From Falsochrobactrum shanghaiense (GTDB lineage: Bacteria; Pseudomonadota; Alphaproteobacteria; Rhizobiales; Rhizobiaceae), in the NCBI RefSeq assembly GCF_003149535.1, contig NZ_QGDB01000002.1, forward strand, positions 1 to 64,000: a stretch of DNA of 64,000 nt, written 5' to 3'. This document shows, piece by piece, positions 24,789-33,987 of this stretch. The stretch's first letter is position 1; each line of letters opens with the position of its first letter. The translations under genes and the position numbers were made by a program. The notes under the pieces are model-generated. The model ran no database searches, was not told the origin of the DNA, and saw only the letters and a list, made by a program, of their open reading frames with translations.

Positions 24789-25910
24789 TTATATGCCCGC
24801 GCCGCGAAGCAGATGGAGTCGCGGGCGCGGTTTCTTGGGGGGAGGCGATTGCTGATACCTTAGCTCCCACGCCAGCGCATTCAGCAGATCGGTTTGGGAA
24901 ACCAGACCCAGAACATGATCATTTTCGTCGGTAATGATAACGGCATGGGTGTGCCCCTCTGCAAATTGCGGAAGCATGATAATGGCGGGATCATCTGCTG
25001 AAGCTGTCGGCGCTTTTACCATACGTGCAGCGATTTTGGCGGTCTCGATTGTTTCAAGCTCGCGCAATCCCACGACGCCCAACAGCCGACCGTCCTCACT
25101 TGCCACCGGCAATGTTCGTATATTATGCGCCAATAACAAACGCCGCGCCGCGCCAACCGTATCATCGGCACCGATCTGGATCACGTCGCGCGACATGATA
25201 TGCCCGGCCAGAATATCCCCATGGCGGCGTTGTAAAGCCTGCATTTCAACCTGATGGAGAAGTCGGGTCAGGTCGCCCGGATCAATATCGAATGTCTCAT
25301 CAATCGCCATAAGTGCTGCGTTGACATCATCGGCGTTGAAGCCGACACGAAGCTGGGGCGGCAGATCTTTGGTTTGATGCGGACTGGCCGGTATCGCCGC
25401 AGGGATGTGCGGATATTTTCGCCCTGAAGCTTTGTGAAATGCAATGCCCATCCCGACCAGAATAATGGAATTCAATGCCACGGGGACAAAGGCGAAAGAA
25501 TAGCCGGCATCCGTTATGGAAGCTCCATCGATAACAGACATAAGCGCCACGGCCCCGCCCGGCGGGTGAAGACAGCGGCAAAATGACATGGCTGCAATGG
25601 CCAGTGCCACGCCCGCACCTATCGCAAGTATTTGAGTGTCGATGGACTGAGCAATCGAAATCCCGACCAGAGCGGAAATCACATTGCCGCCAACGACAGA
25701 CCATGGCTGTGCAAGCGGGCTGTTCGGCACGGCGAAAACAAGGACTGCCGATGCGCCGATTGGTGCAATTATCAAAGATAATTGTTCCCCATTACCAAGA
25801 AAGAGAGCCGTCACATATCCTGTCAGCCCGACACCAATCAATGCGCCCAGACAGGCCAGCAATCGTTCGCGTAAAGTAGCGCCAGCAAGGATCGGTTTAA
25901 AAAGGCGCAT
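24789..25910 (-). CDS. HPP-family membrane protein with C-terminal CBS pair
   Basis: 373 aa. N-terminal HPP domain of four to five membrane spans containing the family motif CLHPPGGAVALM, then a linker and two CBS domains (about residues 235-355: HIMSRDVIQIGADDTVGAARRLL split in two repeats). HPP proteins have been linked to nitrite or anion transport and CBS pairs usually bind adenosine nucleotides, so a nucleotide-gated transporter is plausible. ATG 25910 is used; TTG 25919 is the alternative and neither has a strong ribosome site. It is convergent with the LivF gene. Confidence 0.75.
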   Translation of the reverse strand: MRLFKPILAGATLRERLLACLGALIGVGLTGYVTALFLGNGEQLSLIIAPIGASAVLVFAVPNSPLAQPWSVVGGNVISALVGISIAQSIDTQILAIGAGVALAIAAMSFCRCLHPPGGAVALMSVIDGASITDAGYSFAFVPVALNSIILVGMGIAFHKASGRKYPHIPAAIPASPHQTKDLPPQLRVGFNADDVNAALMAIDETFDIDPGDLTRLLHQVEMQALQRRHGDILAGHIMSRDVIQIGADDTVGAARRLLLAHNIRTLPVASEDGRLLGVVGLRELETIETAKIAARMVKAPTASADDPAIIMLPQFAEGHTHAVIITDENDHVLGLVSQTDLLNALAWELRYQQSPPPKKPRPRLHLLRGAGI

Positions 25911-26131
25911 GTTTTTCAAGACGAAAGACCTTTTCAGGTTTCTGTTTGCAAAGGCTATGAGACGTGTTCAGGAAATAGCCGCTCCGACATGCTCTGTCGT
26001 GCATATCGGTTCTGATTTCATGGAGATTGGAGAAAACTTATTTCTTAATGATGAGCCCGATGCGCCTTATAAACAGAGCGAGTCACTGGTAACTAACCGG
26101 GTATCAATATAACAACGGCAGAGAGACGAAA

Positions 26132-27331
26132 TTGTCCAAGAATTCTCCTCGCAATCAGCTTGGTTTCGCAACGCGCGCAATCCATATCGGTCAACAGCCC
26201 GATCCTCTGACCGGAGCCGTAATCCCTCCAGTCTACCATGCCACGACCTATGTGCAGGATGGCATAGGCGTGAGCAAGGGATATGATTATACGCGCAGCG
26301 GCAATCCAACCAGAAATGGTCTGGAACAATGCCTCGCGGATCTGGAAGGCGCGCAAGCCGCGTTTACATTTCCCAGCGGCCTTGCGGCAGCGGCAACCTT
26401 GCTGGAAGCGCTGCCGGCCGGGTCATCGATACTGGCGCATAATGATCTTTACGGGGGTGTCTATCGACTGCTTGCCGATGTCAGGCCCGTTACGGCGGCT
26501 CATAATGTGAACTTTGTGGATTTTTCTGATGAAGGCGCGCTTCGGCAGGCCATCCTGGACCACAAGCCTGCCCTGTTGTGGTTTGAGACGCCTTCCAATC
26601 CAACACTTCGCATTGTCGATCTGTCGCTCGTTGCACAATTGGGCAACAAGGCTGGCGCGATTACCGTTTGCGACAGCACCTTTTCATCTCCGGCCGGACA
26701 GCGCCCGATAGATTATGGCATTCATGTCGTCGTGCATTCGGCCACGAAGATGCTCAATGGGCACTCGGATCTTCTGGGCGGAGTGATTGCCGTATCGGCA
26801 AACGCACCAGACAATCTTGCAGAGCGGGTGAAATATCTGCAAAACGCGCTTGGCTCCGTCATGTCGCCGACCGACTGCGCTCTTTTGCACCGTTCCCTGA
26901 AAACCCTGGAAATCCGTAGCGTCCGGCAATCACAAACTGCATTGGCATTGGCGCGCAATCTCGAACAAAATGCGAAAGAACTGGGGCTTGCCCGGGTTAT
27001 CTATCCCGGTCTGGCAAGCCATCCCCAGCATGCACTGGCCGCCGATCAAATGATCAATTTCGGCTGTGTTATTTCCGTCGAGGTCGAAGGGAGCCTGCAA
27101 CGTGTCGAACGCATTTTGACTTCAACCCGGTATTTCCATTTTGCAGTCAGTCTGGGAAGTGTGGAAAGTCTCATTCAGCATCCCTATTCCCTTACCCATG
27201 CGGTTGTACCGGAAGATCAGAAAAGCCATCTGGGCATTGGCGCTCAACTCATCCGCATCTCTATCGGTCTGGAAGATCGGGAAGATCTTGAAGCAGACCT
27301 TGTGCAAGCATTGATGAACAACCGGGCTTAG
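26132..27331 (+). CDS. Cys/Met-metabolism PLP enzyme (cystathionine beta-lyase-like)
   Basis: 399 aa, trans-sulfuration family. YDYTRSGNPTR (phosphate/active-site Tyr), CDSTFSSP and the PLP-lysine motif HSATKMLNGHSD are present. TTG 26132 with AGAGAG upstream is used as start because no in-frame ATG lies before the conserved FATRAIH region. The family includes cystathionine gamma-synthase, beta-lyase and gamma-lyase; the sequence alone does not decide. Its TAG stop (27329-27331) lies at the edge of a palindromic repeat. Neighbours give no pathway hint. Confidence 0.78.
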   Translation: MSKNSPRNQLGFATRAIHIGQQPDPLTGAVIPPVYHATTYVQDGIGVSKGYDYTRSGNPTRNGLEQCLADLEGAQAAFTFPSGLAAAATLLEALPAGSSILAHNDLYGGVYRLLADVRPVTAAHNVNFVDFSDEGALRQAILDHKPALLWFETPSNPTLRIVDLSLVAQLGNKAGAITVCDSTFSSPAGQRPIDYGIHVVVHSATKMLNGHSDLLGGVIAVSANAPDNLAERVKYLQNALGSVMSPTDCALLHRSLKTLEIRSVRQSQTALALARNLEQNAKELGLARVIYPGLASHPQHALAADQMINFGCVISVEVEGSLQRVERILTSTRYFHFAVSLGSVESLIQHPYSLTHAVVPEDQKSHLGIGAQLIRISIGLEDREDLEADLVQALMNNRA

Positions 27332-27369
27332 AGCATTTCCAACGATTCCGTTTAAACAGGAACCGCTCT
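27330..27369. repeat. 40-base palindromic repeat, AGAGC-type
   Basis: Begins AGAGCATTTCC and ends GGAACCGCTCT around TTTAAAC. It matches 37 of 40 bases with 38831-38870. Both convergent neighbours take their TAG stop from its edges: 27329-27331 on the plus strand and 27368-27370 on the minus strand. It probably also terminates both transcripts. Confidence 0.8.
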
Positions 27370-28411
27370 AGCCGCCTTGATTCAGGTCGACATCGGCAAC
27401 CACTGACATGCCCGGAATAAGCCGTTCGCTGAAAGGCTGTTGCGGGTCAATCCTGACCCGCACAGGAATACGCTGGGCGACTTTCGTGAAATTGCCGGTG
27501 GCGTTGTCTGCTTTGACGACAGAGAATTCCGAACCCGTTGCCGGTGCGAAATGCTCGATGCGGCCTGTAAACCTTCTATGCCCGAGAGCATCGACGGTGA
27601 ATGTGATTGCATAGCCCGGCTCCATATGTTCAAGCTGGCTTTCCTTGAAGTTGGCCACCACCCATATATCATCAGGCACGATCGATCCGATCTGCGAGCC
27701 GACAGAAAGATATTGGCCCACACGACCTGTTATTTCGCCCAGCGTGCCATCCTGAGGGGCGAGAATGCGCGTATTCTGCAGGTCTATCTCTGCCAGCCGG
27801 ACTGCGGCCTCCGCGTTGCTGATATTTGCTTCAAGCGAGCGACGCCCGACGATTATACTTCTCAACTCCTGTTCCGTGACTTTTTCCGCAGCCTCGGCCT
27901 GATGTACCGCCGCACGGGCTTGGTTGAATGTTGCCTGGTTTTTTTCGGCGTCGCTCTTGGTGGCGATCTTTTTTCCCAGCAGGTTCAATGTCCGTTCATT
28001 CGCACTTTTGGCGGCATCCAACGCTGCATCGGCACTTTCTATTTCTGCCTTGGCTGATTCAATTTTCGCCTCTGCGGATTTTTGGTTCTGCTCGGAAACA
28101 GCAAGCTGTGCCTTGGCAGTCTCAAGTGCGGCCTGGGCTTGTTCCAGTTTCTGGGCATAGATCCGGTCATCGATCCTGACGATCAGATCGCCTCGTTTGA
28201 CTTGCTGATAATCCTGTACCGGTATTTCAACGATATATCCGGCGAGTTGCGGACTCAGGATCGTCACCTTGCCGCGGATATAGGCGTCATTCGTCGTTTC
28301 GACAGAGCTTTTAAAGGGCGGCAGATTCCACACATAGAGGACAATCACCACGCCGGTTATACCGACAATGATTGCAATATAGGTAGCAATGGAACGAAAG
28401 ATACTGGACAT
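27368..28411 (-). CDS. HlyD/EmrA-type membrane-fusion protein
   Basis: 347 aa from ATG 28411. One N-terminal membrane span (YIAIIVGITGVVIVLYVWNL), biotinyl-lipoyl half-sites (TILSPQLAGYIVEIPVQDYQQVKRGDLI region), and a long Ala/Glu/Lys-rich coiled-coil hairpin at about residues 80-190. Periplasmic adaptor of the MFS pump encoded 22 bases upstream; together with an outer-membrane channel it exports drugs or other hydrophobic compounds. Confidence 0.85.
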   Translation of the reverse strand: MSSIFRSIATYIAIIVGITGVVIVLYVWNLPPFKSSVETTNDAYIRGKVTILSPQLAGYIVEIPVQDYQQVKRGDLIVRIDDRIYAQKLEQAQAALETAKAQLAVSEQNQKSAEAKIESAKAEIESADAALDAAKSANERTLNLLGKKIATKSDAEKNQATFNQARAAVHQAEAAEKVTEQELRSIIVGRRSLEANISNAEAAVRLAEIDLQNTRILAPQDGTLGEITGRVGQYLSVGSQIGSIVPDDIWVVANFKESQLEHMEPGYAITFTVDALGHRRFTGRIEHFAPATGSEFSVVKADNATGNFTKVAQRIPVRVRIDPQQPFSERLIPGMSVVADVDLNQGG

Positions 28412-28433
28412 AATGGATGACTTGTCTTTGGGT

Positions 28434-30134
28434 CTAATATTGTTGTGCAATAGAGCGAGAGGATATTCCGGAAGACCAAAGGCGCTGCCGGTTCTGCCAG
28501 GCGACATGGATAAGCAAACACCCCAGTGCTGCGAAGGAGAGGCAGGAAATCAGGAGAAATGCCTCATTATAAGCGAGCGCATAGGCCTGCTGGGTCACTT
28601 GTCTGGCAAAGAGGGCTTTGGCCTGCACGGCCTGCTGGCCGGGGTCGGTCAGGAATTTATTATAGGCTCCACCAAGCTGATTAAGGCGGAGCGTTACAAG
28701 CGGGTCTGTAATCTGGAGACGCGAGGTCAGATAAAACGAATGGACGTGCTCGCGCCAGGTTACAAAAGTTCCGTAAAGCGCGCTGCCCAGATAGCCGCCC
28801 ACTTTCTGGGTTGCAAGAAACACCACGACGAATGAAAGAATATAGTTTGGGCCGCGCTTCATCGCAGCGCCCATGCCCACCGCAAGGGCCGGGGGCAAGA
28901 ACAGGCCGCTTGCAAAGCTGACCAATGCCTGGCTGACATACATCTGCTCTGGACGGGTCAGCGTCGTTGACTGGCTATCCATATAGCTTCCAACCCCCAG
29001 CAGCAGCAATGCCACGGCATGGATGAAGGGTTCCCGACCCGGCTTCATGATCAGGGCACAAACAGCGCCGGAGATGATGGCAGCAATCAGCATGACCCAG
29101 TAAAGCCCGGCCATTTGCGCATTGAGCATCCCGGCATTTCGCAGAAAATTGATGGCGCCGCTCGACTGCTCCGAAAGGGCAATGCGGAAAACGAGCAAGG
29201 CTCCGGCAAAATGCAGTATTTCTCTGGATGTCAGCCAGCGTATGTCTACCAGATGTTCCTTGCGGTTCAATTCTATGACAACGAAGATTGCGGACGAGAC
29301 GATACCTGTGATGAACAGCCAGGCCAGCCAGTTGGCCTCGGTCCACCAGTAGAGCCGGCCTACGGTCAGTGCGACAGCAAAAGAACCCAGCCCGACCGCC
29401 AGGAAAATATAGCTGACAACATCCAGCTTTCGTATTGCCTTGACACGCGGCGGCGAGGCAAGCGGCAACAGGTAGACAAGTCCCAGCGCTACCATCGCCG
29501 CGCCAATTTCAAAGGTATAGAACATTCTTACTCCGCCCAGATCCAGCAGGAACGGCGAAAGAATACCGGTGAGCGGTGTCGGAATGGCCAGCGCCAACAG
29601 CGCCATGCAAAGGCCGATGTTCATTTTCCGGGCGGGCTGAAAGGCTTCAAGAATGTAGAGAAACGCAAGGGACGATATGGGTGCCGCTGCTGCGCCCGCT
29701 ACAAAACGGAAAAGAAGCGCGGTTCCAAAATCATTGACCCATAAATGTGCGAGGCAGACAAACACGTAAACGACGATGGCCGCTTCGGAGAAGTTTCTTA
29801 TGCCATATTGTGCCCGAACCTTGAAAAGCAGCAAGGTGAGGCTGACATTCGGAAAAACATATGCCGCCATGAGCCACACGGTTTCATTTTGTGTGAGTCC
29901 CATCGGGCCTGCTATTTCCTGAAGGTTGCTCGCAATGAAGCTCAGGCCGAGTCCCTGTATTGCTGCGAATATGAAACCCGCAATAATGTAGGCGGCTGAC
30001 AATAATGGCGGCTTGGTCAGGATTTTGGTGCTTTCGGGTGACGCGGTTCCCGGAGAATCCGGGGTTGCGCCTGTTGCATCTGCCTGCTTACTGGTTCCGG
30101 GGCCGGTTTTTGATGTCGAACTAGCCGCGGACAT
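28434..30134 (-). CDS. DHA2-family MFS efflux pump (EmrB-like)
   Basis: 566 aa with about 14 hydrophobic segments. A long hydrophilic Ser/Thr/Pro-rich N-terminus of about 50 residues precedes the first span (AAYIIAGFIFAAIQGLG). The motif QNETVWLMAAYVFP resembles the EmrB/DHA2 first-loop region. Its start overlaps the MarR stop by 14 bases, so regulator, pump and adaptor form one operon. Confidence 0.82.
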   Translation of the reverse strand: MSAASSTSKTGPGTSKQADATGATPDSPGTASPESTKILTKPPLLSAAYIIAGFIFAAIQGLGLSFIASNLQEIAGPMGLTQNETVWLMAAYVFPNVSLTLLLFKVRAQYGIRNFSEAAIVVYVFVCLAHLWVNDFGTALLFRFVAGAAAAPISSLAFLYILEAFQPARKMNIGLCMALLALAIPTPLTGILSPFLLDLGGVRMFYTFEIGAAMVALGLVYLLPLASPPRVKAIRKLDVVSYIFLAVGLGSFAVALTVGRLYWWTEANWLAWLFITGIVSSAIFVVIELNRKEHLVDIRWLTSREILHFAGALLVFRIALSEQSSGAINFLRNAGMLNAQMAGLYWVMLIAAIISGAVCALIMKPGREPFIHAVALLLLGVGSYMDSQSTTLTRPEQMYVSQALVSFASGLFLPPALAVGMGAAMKRGPNYILSFVVVFLATQKVGGYLGSALYGTFVTWREHVHSFYLTSRLQITDPLVTLRLNQLGGAYNKFLTDPGQQAVQAKALFARQVTQQAYALAYNEAFLLISCLSFAALGCLLIHVAWQNRQRLWSSGISSRSIAQQY

Positions 30135-30576
30135 TCATATGTTCCATCGAGGAAATATTGTCAGAGATTTGCTCGATCAGGTGAAGCGCGATCTCAATTT
30201 TATCCGGCTCGATCCCCGCGACAATCTGGCGGCGCATCGCGTCGGCTATTGCATGCACCAACCGCGCCTGTTCCACCCCGTAAGGGGTCAGGTACAGGCG
30301 CTTCACCCGCCGGTCTGTGGCATCCGGACGCCGCTCGATAAAACCATGCTCCTCCATGCGGTCCAGCAAGCGGACAACCGTTGCTTGCTGAAGATTGAGA
30401 CTGAGGGCCAGTTCCGCCTGCGTCATGCTTTCCTTGTTTGCAAGCCTGAACAAGACGCGGGCGCGCGGGTAAGTAAGCCCATGCATGCTGACCTGCTGGT
30501 CAAAGGCCATGCGCAGCTTGAGGCTTAATCTGGTGATGGCATCCAAAAAATCAGAATACTGGTTACGCTTTCCCAT
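30121..30576 (-). CDS. MarR-family repressor of the efflux operon
   Basis: 151 aa with winged helix SMTQAELALSLNLQQATVVRLLDRMEEHGFIERRPDATDRRVK (positions about 50-92, given by its key residues Asp86 and Arg88-89 in the wing). First gene of marR-emrB-emrA. An inverted repeat GTGCTA-N16-TAGCAC lies 19-46 bases upstream of the start, so autorepression released by a phenolic or drug ligand is the expected mechanism. Confidence 0.85.
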   Translation of the reverse strand: MGKRNQYSDFLDAITRLSLKLRMAFDQQVSMHGLTYPRARVLFRLANKESMTQAELALSLNLQQATVVRLLDRMEEHGFIERRPDATDRRVKRLYLTPYGVEQARLVHAIADAMRRQIVAGIEPDKIEIALHLIEQISDNISSMEHMNVRG

Positions 30577-30594
30577 CGGGCACCAATCATTAGT

Positions 30595-30622
30595 GTGCTA
30601 TTGATATTTGTATATTTAGCAC
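30595..30622. promoter_or_regulatory. Inverted repeat upstream of marR
   Basis: GTGCTA (30595-30600) and TAGCAC (30617-30622), 16 bases apart, in an A+T-rich stretch just upstream of the MarR start. Spacing is compatible with a MarR dimer site overlapping the promoter. Confidence 0.4.
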
Positions 30623-30717
30623 GCCAACTATTTGGCATCAATAAAAACACAAAAAATTGACAATTCGCGCAGCCTGCATGCGCGTGGCGCGCAACCGTCT
30701 CCAACCCTGAGCAATCG

Positions 30718-30748
30718 CCAGATAATCAACGGCATGTTGCCGATCTGG
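30718..30748 (-). terminator. Possible terminator of the sorC-type gene
   Basis: CCAGAT/ATCTGG outside and CGGCA/TGCCG inside form a two-part stem with a 6-base one-sided bulge, located 18 bases downstream of the regulator's stop. Confidence 0.35.
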
Positions 30749-30765
30749 TCATGAAAGGCCGCTGA

Positions 30766-31695
30766 CTATATGAGCAGTTCAGCGGCGGTCGCCTCATCGG
30801 TAATCACAATATTGCAATGCCCGCCCTGAAGGATGGCCCGCAGGCTTTCAACCTTGCGCTTCCCTGCCGCTGCAACAATTCGTTTCGGAATACGCCTGAA
30901 CTTATCCAGCTCCAACCCGACCGTTCGGTCCGCCAGCGGATGGGAAATCGTATTTCCCTCCAGGCCCAATGCCTCCCCCTGAAGAATGCAGACAGCACCG
31001 GCACGCATGAGTTCGGCAACATCGTCATCCGAAAATTGCCCAACCAGACGCAACGTACTTGCATTGCTTAAATCATCCACGCCGACCAATACGATGTCGG
31101 CCTCGGCGGCAATGCCGATCGCTTCGCGAATGTGCGCACTTTTTCGCAATTGCACCGACTCGGCGATCGTTTCGGTGATGCGCGGGGCAATCAGATAGCA
31201 GCATTCTGCGCTCAATATGCGTGCATAACGTGAGGCAATATCGAAAGAACTCAGCCCGTTGCCCCGCACCATGCTACCCAATAACGTCACGACCCGGTTG
31301 CCCTCTGGCCGTCTGGGCTGCAATCCCGCAACCGAGGCATCAAGCGTCTTCCCCCAGCCAACAGCCAGCGTCTGATTGGCCTCAAGGCTGCTCATCACAT
31401 AGGCTCCGGCCGCAATTCCGACGCTGCGAACGACGCCACTTTCGGTCTCCGATTGCGGCACAACCCATGCATCTGCCAGCCCGAAGCGCTGTTTCAATGC
31501 ATTTTCTTCACGCAAGGCAACGCGTGCATTCGGCGCGATTACATAATGGATCAGACCGGCTTCCCTGCATTCTGCAATAAGCCGGTTAACCTTCGCGCGC
31601 GTAAGGCCCAGCGATTGAGCAATCGAATCCTGTGTACGGCCTTCGACCAGATGGGCCCAGGATGCGCGCAGCATCAGATCACGTTCAGTTTGCAT
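30766..31695 (-). CDS. SorC/DeoR-type sugar-binding transcriptional regulator
   Basis: 309 aa. N-terminal HTH (RTQDSIAQSLGLTRAKVNRLIAECREAGL, residues about 17-45) followed by the sugar-binding domain with AVGWGKTLDASVAGL, VVTLLGSMV, VGVDDLS and DRTVGLELDKFRRIPKRIVAAAGK, all typical of SorC/LsrR/CggR. These bind phosphorylated sugars. It is divergent from the sugar importer at 31797 with a long palindrome between. GAGGGGAT precedes the ATG. Confidence 0.87.
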   Translation of the reverse strand: MQTERDLMLRASWAHLVEGRTQDSIAQSLGLTRAKVNRLIAECREAGLIHYVIAPNARVALREENALKQRFGLADAWVVPQSETESGVVRSVGIAAGAYVMSSLEANQTLAVGWGKTLDASVAGLQPRRPEGNRVVTLLGSMVRGNGLSSFDIASRYARILSAECCYLIAPRITETIAESVQLRKSAHIREAIGIAAEADIVLVGVDDLSNASTLRLVGQFSDDDVAELMRAGAVCILQGEALGLEGNTISHPLADRTVGLELDKFRRIPKRIVAAAGKRKVESLRAILQGGHCNIVITDEATAAELLI

Positions 31696-31709
31696 CGATC
31701 CCCTCGATC

Positions 31710-31743
31710 TGAAATTTTGTCATTTCCTCGTTACAATATTTCA
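31710..31743. promoter_or_regulatory. 34-base palindrome, probable SorC operator
   Basis: TGAAATTTTGT (31710-31720) and ACAATATTTCA (31733-31743) are 11-base arms complementary at 10 positions, 12 bases apart. The site lies 14 bases upstream of the regulator ATG and 53 bases upstream of the binding-protein ATG. Long split palindromes are usual for tetrameric SorC regulators. Confidence 0.65.
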
Positions 31744-31796
31744 TTAGCTAAAGGCACCGAGTAACGCAACCTCCCTTAGGTCGAATAGGAAGCCCA

Positions 31797-33044
31797 ATGC
31801 TAAAAACACATATTAGTGCTCTCGCGCTAGCCACGGTGGTTACATTAACGGCGCTGTCGCCTTCGCAGGCGATTGAGCTGGAGATGCCAACATATCAGCT
31901 CGAAGAGGGCTTTGGCGACTGGTGGAAGGCTGCTGCCGAAGCTTTCACGAAAGAAAATCCCGGCCATTCGGTCAAACTCATCAGTGTGCCATTTGGCGAT
32001 CATCACGATCAGATGACCACACGGCTTGCAGCAGGCACGCCTCCCGATATTGCGCATATTTCGGCTCGTTTCGTATTCGGATTTGCCGATAACGGACTTC
32101 TTGAGCCTCTCGACGAGCGGTTGAAAAATATTGGCTGGAAGGAAGAAGATTTCATCAGTGCGCAAGCCTCGATGCGCCGCGAAGGCAAGGTTTATGCGCA
32201 GGCTCTTCTCGGCTATGCGTGGGGCCTGTTCTACAATAAGGAAATGCTGGATGTAGCCAACATCGCTGTACCGACGACACCGGACGAGTTTGTTGCCGCA
32301 GCCAAAGCGTTGACGCTCGACAGTGACGGCGACGGTCGCGTCGATCAATACGGTTTTGCCTTCGTTACCGATCAGAGCAGCCAGTCTTACTTTAACCTGA
32401 CCTATTTGCTTGCCGGCCTTGGTCATAACTGGGTGGAAGACGGAAAACTCATCTCCAAGGACGATTTGCGCAAGGCTGTCGCCATGACGGATGAGTTATT
32501 GAAGGCCGGTACAACGCCCACAGGCATTGGCAATAACGATATGCGCCAGCTGTTCTGGCAGGGCCGTGCAGCCATGTATATCGATGGGAGCTGGGCGCCC
32601 GCTTACAAAAAGGATGCCACGCCGCAGGTCGCAGAATCCTATCGCGTTGCCGCTTTGCCTTTCCCTGACGAAGCCGGTGGCCCAAGCAATGTCCTGGCGG
32701 TCCCGGCAGCTCTCGATGACGAACGCAAGGAGCTTGCCTTCAAGTTCCTCGAACTGGTCAGCCGTCCCGAATGGCAGCAGAAATATGGTGAAATCAGCGG
32801 CAATCCACCCGCACGCTTGGGCATGCTGACCGATAAGGCCCGTGCTGATTGGCCTGAAATCCCGGTTTTTGAAGCAAGCGCCAAACGGGCAACGAAATCC
32901 TATCTGCCGACCGGTCTGGAGGGCGAATATAACAAGTTCTCCGCAATTGTTGCCGAAGGCATATCGGCATTGGCAAGTGGCGCACTGGATGCCGATGGGG
33001 CTACCGATCAGATCCATGACGAACTGACCAATGAGTTCTTCTGA
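31797..33044 (+). CDS. CUT1-type carbohydrate ABC binding protein
   Basis: 415 aa, SBP_bac_1 family. Sec signal peptide (SALALATVVTLTALSPSQA). The family signature around AAGTPPDIAHISARFVFGFADNGLLEPLDE is present, with LFYNKEML and WQGRAAMYIDGSW. First gene of an operon with two permeases, a metallophosphoesterase and an ATPase. The ligand may be a sugar or a phosphodiester such as those handled by UgpB; the latter is suggested only by the esterase. Confidence 0.84.
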   Translation: MLKTHISALALATVVTLTALSPSQAIELEMPTYQLEEGFGDWWKAAAEAFTKENPGHSVKLISVPFGDHHDQMTTRLAAGTPPDIAHISARFVFGFADNGLLEPLDERLKNIGWKEEDFISAQASMRREGKVYAQALLGYAWGLFYNKEMLDVANIAVPTTPDEFVAAAKALTLDSDGDGRVDQYGFAFVTDQSSQSYFNLTYLLAGLGHNWVEDGKLISKDDLRKAVAMTDELLKAGTTPTGIGNNDMRQLFWQGRAAMYIDGSWAPAYKKDATPQVAESYRVAALPFPDEAGGPSNVLAVPAALDDERKELAFKFLELVSRPEWQQKYGEISGNPPARLGMLTDKARADWPEIPVFEASAKRATKSYLPTGLEGEYNKFSAIVAEGISALASGALDADGATDQIHDELTNEFF

Positions 33045-33987
33045 TATTCCCGCATCCATAAATGCAGATCGTTCCCCGCGTCGCCAAACGGCGCGGGGGC
33101 TTCGCCATGCGCGCGAACGGGCCTATCTGTTGATGCTTTTACCTGCGGCAATCCTGATCGTGGTACTGATAGGCTATCCGATCCTCACGATGATCCATCT
33201 CGCATTTCAGGATGTTAAGCTGGTGAATGTGAATGCCGCCGTTGCGCCTGAATATACATTGCGCAATTTCCAGCGCCTGTTGACCGACCGTCGCTTGCCG
33301 CAAACGTTCCAGATCACGGCGATCTTTGTATTCGGATCAACGGCATTGGCTTTTTTGTGGGGGCTGGCTACGGCCCTGTTGCTTGACCGGGCCTTTCCCG
33401 GCCGCACCGCAATCCGCATGCTGATCGTGAGCCCGTGGGCAGTGGCCGCAGTCGTTGCCAGCCTTGCGTGGATGTTTTTGCTAAACTCCGAATCCGGCCT
33501 CATGAACTACATGCTTCTTGCCGCCGGCATTATTGACAAGCCCATCAACTTCCTTGGCAGTTCGATATGGGCCTTGCCGACAGTCGTGTTTGTCTCCGCA
33601 TGGAAGAGCTACCCCTTTTTCACCGTCATGCTGATGGCGGGTTTGAAGGCAGTGCCAAAAGACGCGCTGGATGCGGCCAAGATCGATGGCGCCGGTCCTT
33701 TGGTCCGCTTCTTCTGGGTTACCCTCCCTGCATTGCGTCCGGTGATTGCCGTTTCACTGCCCTTGTCGCTTCTCTCGGCTTTTCGCGAAATTGAAACCAT
33801 ACTTGTATTGACAGGCGGCGGTCCCGGTCGCGCTACCGAAACCCTGGCGCTCGGGATCTACAACCGGGCATTCCAGTATTTCGAGGTGGGCCGCGCCTCG
33901 GCGCTTGGCGTCGTGGTGTTTCTGCTCTGCTTCGTGTTGGTGGTAGGAACGCTCTGGCTTATCCAGGATAGGAAGCGCGCGCAATGA
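33031..33987 (+). CDS. CUT1-type ABC permease (MalF/UgpA-like)
   Basis: 318 aa, six membrane spans after a hydrophilic Arg-rich N-terminus of about 30 residues. EAA loop ALDAAKIDGAGPLVRFFWVTLPALRPV. Overlaps the binding-protein stop by 14 bases and the next permease by 4 bases. Confidence 0.86.
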   Translation: MSSSDIPASINADRSPRRQTARGLRHARERAYLLMLLPAAILIVVLIGYPILTMIHLAFQDVKLVNVNAAVAPEYTLRNFQRLLTDRRLPQTFQITAIFVFGSTALAFLWGLATALLLDRAFPGRTAIRMLIVSPWAVAAVVASLAWMFLLNSESGLMNYMLLAAGIIDKPINFLGSSIWALPTVVFVSAWKSYPFFTVMLMAGLKAVPKDALDAAKIDGAGPLVRFFWVTLPALRPVIAVSLPLSLLSAFREIETILVLTGGGPGRATETLALGIYNRAFQYFEVGRASALGVVVFLLCFVLVVGTLWLIQDRKRAQ

